From Bacteroides acidifaciens (GTDB taxonomy: Bacteria > Bacteroidota > Bacteroidia > Bacteroidales > Bacteroidaceae): 64,000 nt of DNA. The position numbers and the translations under genes were made by a program. Positions within the stretch are counted from its first letter, which is position 1. Each line of letters begins with the position of its first letter. Positions 61,517-64,000 of this stretch are shown here, one piece after another. A model generated the notes under the pieces. It saw only the letters and a program-made list of their open reading frames with translations, ran no database searches and had not been told where the DNA came from. The DNA lies in assembly GCF_903181435.1 (NCBI RefSeq), contig NZ_CAEUHO010000001.1, positions 2,356,001 through 2,420,000 of the forward strand, in the 5' to 3' direction.

Positions 61517-62068
61517 TCAATTGGACGATTCGTCATTGTATTCTTCTTCAAGCATATCCACTTTTTGTATGCTCATTTTTCCATCGGCTGTGATAGTGAT
61601 AGAAAGCGGCATATACAAATCTGTCTGCGGATAACAAACACTGGCGGCATATACTATTCCCTGCGGAGTAGTCTTGTCATACACGATTCCTTCCAGGACG
61701 GAATTCGACAGGAATTTAGCATCTACTACGGATGAAAAATCATTCTTGGTAAATGTTTTATCAAACACTTTCTCGCTGCCACGTGTCAGGCGCAACACGA
61801 TTTTATTATCGACATAGGTATCTCCCATTTCGTTGGTGATATGAGGCAGACTTTCGTCCGGCGTGCGCGAAACCATGGAATGATAGTCTTTTCCTTTAAA
61901 CTTAAAGTCAGTTTCGCTTTTGGAAGTTTGCATACGTTGCAGTCCTTGAGCATCCACACTGTCCATTGTTGCCAACGTTGATTCATTATTTGAAGTTCCT
62001 TTTTTACCACCACAAGCAGTCACAGCCACTGCCAATGGCAACAAAAGCAAATAAATTAGTTTTCTCAT
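61517..62068 (-). CDS. DUF4738 lipoprotein
   Basis: The 183-residue protein has a lipoprotein signal (MRKLIYLLLLPLAVAVTACG, Cys at residue 19) and matches the Bacteroides DUF4738 family: TYVDNKIVLRLTRGSEKVFD, KTFTKNDFSSVVDAKFLSNS and QTDLYMPLSITITADGKMSI. Function unknown; probably at the periplasmic face of the outer membrane. It is divergent from the ATPase gene. Confidence 0.82.
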   Translation of the reverse strand: MRKLIYLLLLPLAVAVTACGGKKGTSNNESTLATMDSVDAQGLQRMQTSKSETDFKFKGKDYHSMVSRTPDESLPHITNEMGDTYVDNKIVLRLTRGSEKVFDKTFTKNDFSSVVDAKFLSNSVLEGIVYDKTTPQGIVYAASVCYPQTDLYMPLSITITADGKMSIQKVDMLEEEYNDESSN

Positions 62069-62147
62069 ACGTAAGTTTTCTGTTTATAAATAGGTAACAA
62101 AGGAACAAAAAGAGCGGGATATTTACAAGTGTAACCGACATTTTTCC

Positions 62148-62155
62148 TACATTTG
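62148..62155 (+). promoter_or_regulatory. -7 element (TACATTTG) for the ATPase/HNH pair
   Basis: TACATTTG fits TAnnTTTG and lies 56 bp before the ATG at 62212. The best -33 candidate, TTTA at 62122-62125, has a 22-nt spacer, so the promoter may be weak. Confidence 0.5.
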
Positions 62156-62211
62156 CGGAATAAATATAGAAGTCGACTGATACAAAACGTTATATTGGAG
62201 AACAATTAAAT

Positions 62212-63516
62212 ATGAAACTGAAAAAAGTACATTTAAGAAATTACCGTAACTTCAAAGACTATCAAATAGTATTCGGAGCAGGAACAACCATCCTCATCGG
62301 TAAAAATGGTATGGGCAAAACCAATATTATATCGGCTTTAAAGCAGTCATTAAGTTTTATTTTCTCCAAAAAGAAAAACGAACCCCAATATGAATTAATT
62401 GCCAGTTCAAAACAATTGGTGAAAGGATTTGCCATAACTGATGCCAGATATAGCAACGAGGGAGAATATGGATATGACTACAAATATCCGGTATCAATAG
62501 AGACTACCGCTTCAGTAGATACAAGAGCCATCAATTGGTCTTTTTATAGTGAATATGCGAAATCAGGGGTGAATAAAAAGTTATTTCAAGAAGCGAAAAC
62601 AACATTTTGGAATTACTATTTATCAGAAGTTTCAGAATTTCCTGTACTAGCATTCTTTTCAGATTCTTATCCTCATGTCAAAACAAGTATCGGAAAAGAT
62701 ATACAAAAGATGCTTGATTCCTCTAAAGAATTACCTAAAAATATAGCCTTCTTTAATTGGGATGAAGAAAAAAACTGCACAGAAATATGGGTACAGTATT
62801 TCACCATGCAATGGAAAAATCATAAATTTAAGGAAGACCCCAAAAAAGAAGACTATATAGATGCCATTATTCAAAAAATGGTGCAATTCTCGTCTCCAAT
62901 AAATGAAGACCTATCGGTACCTGAACTAGAATTGGAAACTATGGAAATAGAAGCGCGCGGTAAAAATGATGTACTGATTATGTCTTTTAAAAACGGAGAT
63001 CGCATTCCATTTCATCAATTGCCACAAGGATACAAACGTATCTTCTCCATTGTTTTTGATATAGCTAACAGAAGTTACATTCTAAACCAGAACTGTAATC
63101 CTTCAGGCATTGTCTTTATTGATGAACTTGAACTGCATCTGCATCCTTCGATAGCACAGGAAATATTGGAACGTTTACAAAACTCTTTCCCAAACATACA
63201 GTTTATTGTATCAACTCATTCGCCATTAATAATTACCAACTTCAAACAGGACAATGAGAACATACTTTATAAATTGTATAAAGACGGTGAAGATTACAAG
63301 AATGAACGTGTAGATAATTTATATGGTGTAGACTATAATTCCGGACTACGCTACTCGATGGATACCCCCGAACGTGAAACATTGGTACGTGACCTTATTG
63401 AAGCTTATGAATATTGGAAAGAGGTGGACAATCAGGATATGACGAACAAATTGAAAGAGAAAATCAAGGAGGCAGTTGGTGTCTCAAGCCATCTTTATCA
63501 GTCACTTTTTGAATGA
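62212..63516 (+). CDS. AAA ATPase of a Septu-like defence pair (PtuA-like)
   Basis: The 434-residue protein is an ABC/RecF-type ATPase: LRNYRNFKDYQIVFGAGTTI, Walker A LIGKNGMGKTNIISAL near residue 30, a signature-like block FHQLPQGYKRIFSIVFDIAN near 267, Walker B SGIVFIDELELHLHPS near 302 and the switch His IQFIVSTHSPLIITNF near 330. There is no C-terminal Toprim domain, so it is not a full OLD nuclease. It is followed after 6 bp by an HNH nuclease gene, the two-gene order of Septu. Final assignment needs the rest of the nuclease. Confidence 0.8.
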   Translation: MKLKKVHLRNYRNFKDYQIVFGAGTTILIGKNGMGKTNIISALKQSLSFIFSKKKNEPQYELIASSKQLVKGFAITDARYSNEGEYGYDYKYPVSIETTASVDTRAINWSFYSEYAKSGVNKKLFQEAKTTFWNYYLSEVSEFPVLAFFSDSYPHVKTSIGKDIQKMLDSSKELPKNIAFFNWDEEKNCTEIWVQYFTMQWKNHKFKEDPKKEDYIDAIIQKMVQFSSPINEDLSVPELELETMEIEARGKNDVLIMSFKNGDRIPFHQLPQGYKRIFSIVFDIANRSYILNQNCNPSGIVFIDELELHLHPSIAQEILERLQNSFPNIQFIVSTHSPLIITNFKQDNENILYKLYKDGEDYKNERVDNLYGVDYNSGLRYSMDTPERETLVRDLIEAYEYWKEVDNQDMTNKLKEKIKEAVGVSSHLYQSLFE

Positions 63517-63522
63517 TACATC

Positions 63523-64000
63523 ATGGAGTATATTGATAAAACAACGACAGGGACTGCGGGGGAAGCTATTATTGACGCTTTCTTAAAACGACTGCAAGAA
63601 GCAGGAAAATATCCTAATGATCTGTACGAAGCATTCAAAAGTGATAAAGACGAAAATGGCAATTATTCTAAAGATAAGCTAATAAAGACTTTATTGGCAG
63701 AACAAGAAAATCGTTGTTGTTACTGTATGAAAAAGCTCGATCAGAATGAAGATGAGATAACGTTGGAACATCTGATTCTAAACAGTATTACGGAACGTGA
63801 AAAATACAATGATTATTTAAAAAGAGAGACAGTCTTGAGCCATAAAGTCTGCCTGGCTAAAGAATTTATCGATAAAAATGAAGTAAATACTCCACCTTAT
63901 CCGCATACTGTAGCCTATGAGAATTTGACCGCCTCATGTAATGGGAAATTCTTTTCGAGATCTGAAAGTGTTCACTGTTGCAATCTAAAGAGAGGTAATA
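63523..64000 (+). CDS. HNH endonuclease, PtuB-like (3' end outside window)
   Basis: The frame opens MEYIDKTTTGTAGEAIIDAF and stays open to the last base (159 codons seen). It shows the cysteine pair and histidine of an HNH zinc-type nuclease: NRCCYCMKKLDQNEDEITLE, then HLILNS, and later NLTASCNG...VHCCNLKRG, which would carry the second metal ligands. It starts 6 bp after the ATPase stop. In Septu systems the nuclease (PtuB) is held by the ATPase (PtuA) and released on phage infection. The N-terminal ~60 residues are mostly helical and charged. Confidence 0.75.
   Translation, partial: MEYIDKTTTGTAGEAIIDAFLKRLQEAGKYPNDLYEAFKSDKDENGNYSKDKLIKTLLAEQENRCCYCMKKLDQNEDEITLEHLILNSITEREKYNDYLKRETVLSHKVCLAKEFIDKNEVNTPPYPHTVAYENLTASCNGKFFSRSESVHCCNLKRGN

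Noticed and set aside
1..64000. CRISPR arrays and rRNA genes
   Set aside because: No regularly spaced repeats of CRISPR form and no rRNA sequence were seen; the only tandem repeats are the 20-bp pair at 11467 and the Gly-Tyr codons of wzc.

Overview
The window looks like a chromosome of the genus Bacteroides (B. thetaiotaomicron/ovatus type). Evidence: promoters of the Bacteroides form TTTG-N19-21-TAnnTTTG, CTnDOT-type mobile genes (RteC, Xis-like proteins, topoisomerase III, tyrosine integrase), an UpxY-led capsule locus with an invertible promoter, PepSY-like and DUF4738 envelope proteins, and a heparin lyase I.

Region 1 (1 to about 19,150) is the integrase-proximal end of an integrative element abutting a tRNA-Ser(UGA) gene; its other end lies left of the window. 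It carries an AraC fragment, a CatA-like acetyltransferase, a zinc-ribbon/AraC/GyrI regulator coupled to an unknown protein, RteC, two Xis-like HTH proteins around a primase-helicase, a RibD-type reductase, a topB operon, an AbiE-type toxin-antitoxin pair, an IS21-family insertion, a shortened ArdA, an ORF6N protein and an IntDOT-like integrase. No relaxase or transfer genes are visible.

Region 2 (19,153-28,900) is ordinary backbone: tRNA-Ser, mutS2, corA, serine dehydratase, two PepSY-like envelope proteins, an acyltransferase, a Crp/Fnr regulator and an AAA-ATPase/PD-(D/E)XK protein.

Region 3 (29,117-60,014) is a capsular polysaccharide locus transcribed leftward: upxY, wza, wzc, a capD/epsC-like dehydratase, nine glycosyltransferases, a Wzx-type flippase, an EpsG/Wzy-type polymerase, five acetyl/acyltransferases, two pyruvyl-transferase-family genes, two FrhB-like Fe-S proteins, a WecA-like initiating transferase and WbuC. 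The low-GC, AT-rich middle suggests transfer. IS66 scars and an amidase pseudogene sit at its distal end. One glycosyltransferase is frameshifted at a 7-G tract. Upstream of upxY, two 21-bp inverted repeats enclose a 283-bp segment holding a rightward promoter and a leftward terminator, next to a tyrosine recombinase gene. In the orientation given, the promoter points away from the capsule genes, so the locus reads as OFF.

Region 4 (60,147-64,000) has heparin lyase I, a DUF4738 lipoprotein, and the start of an ATPase + HNH nuclease pair resembling Septu (PtuA/PtuB); the nuclease gene runs off the right edge.
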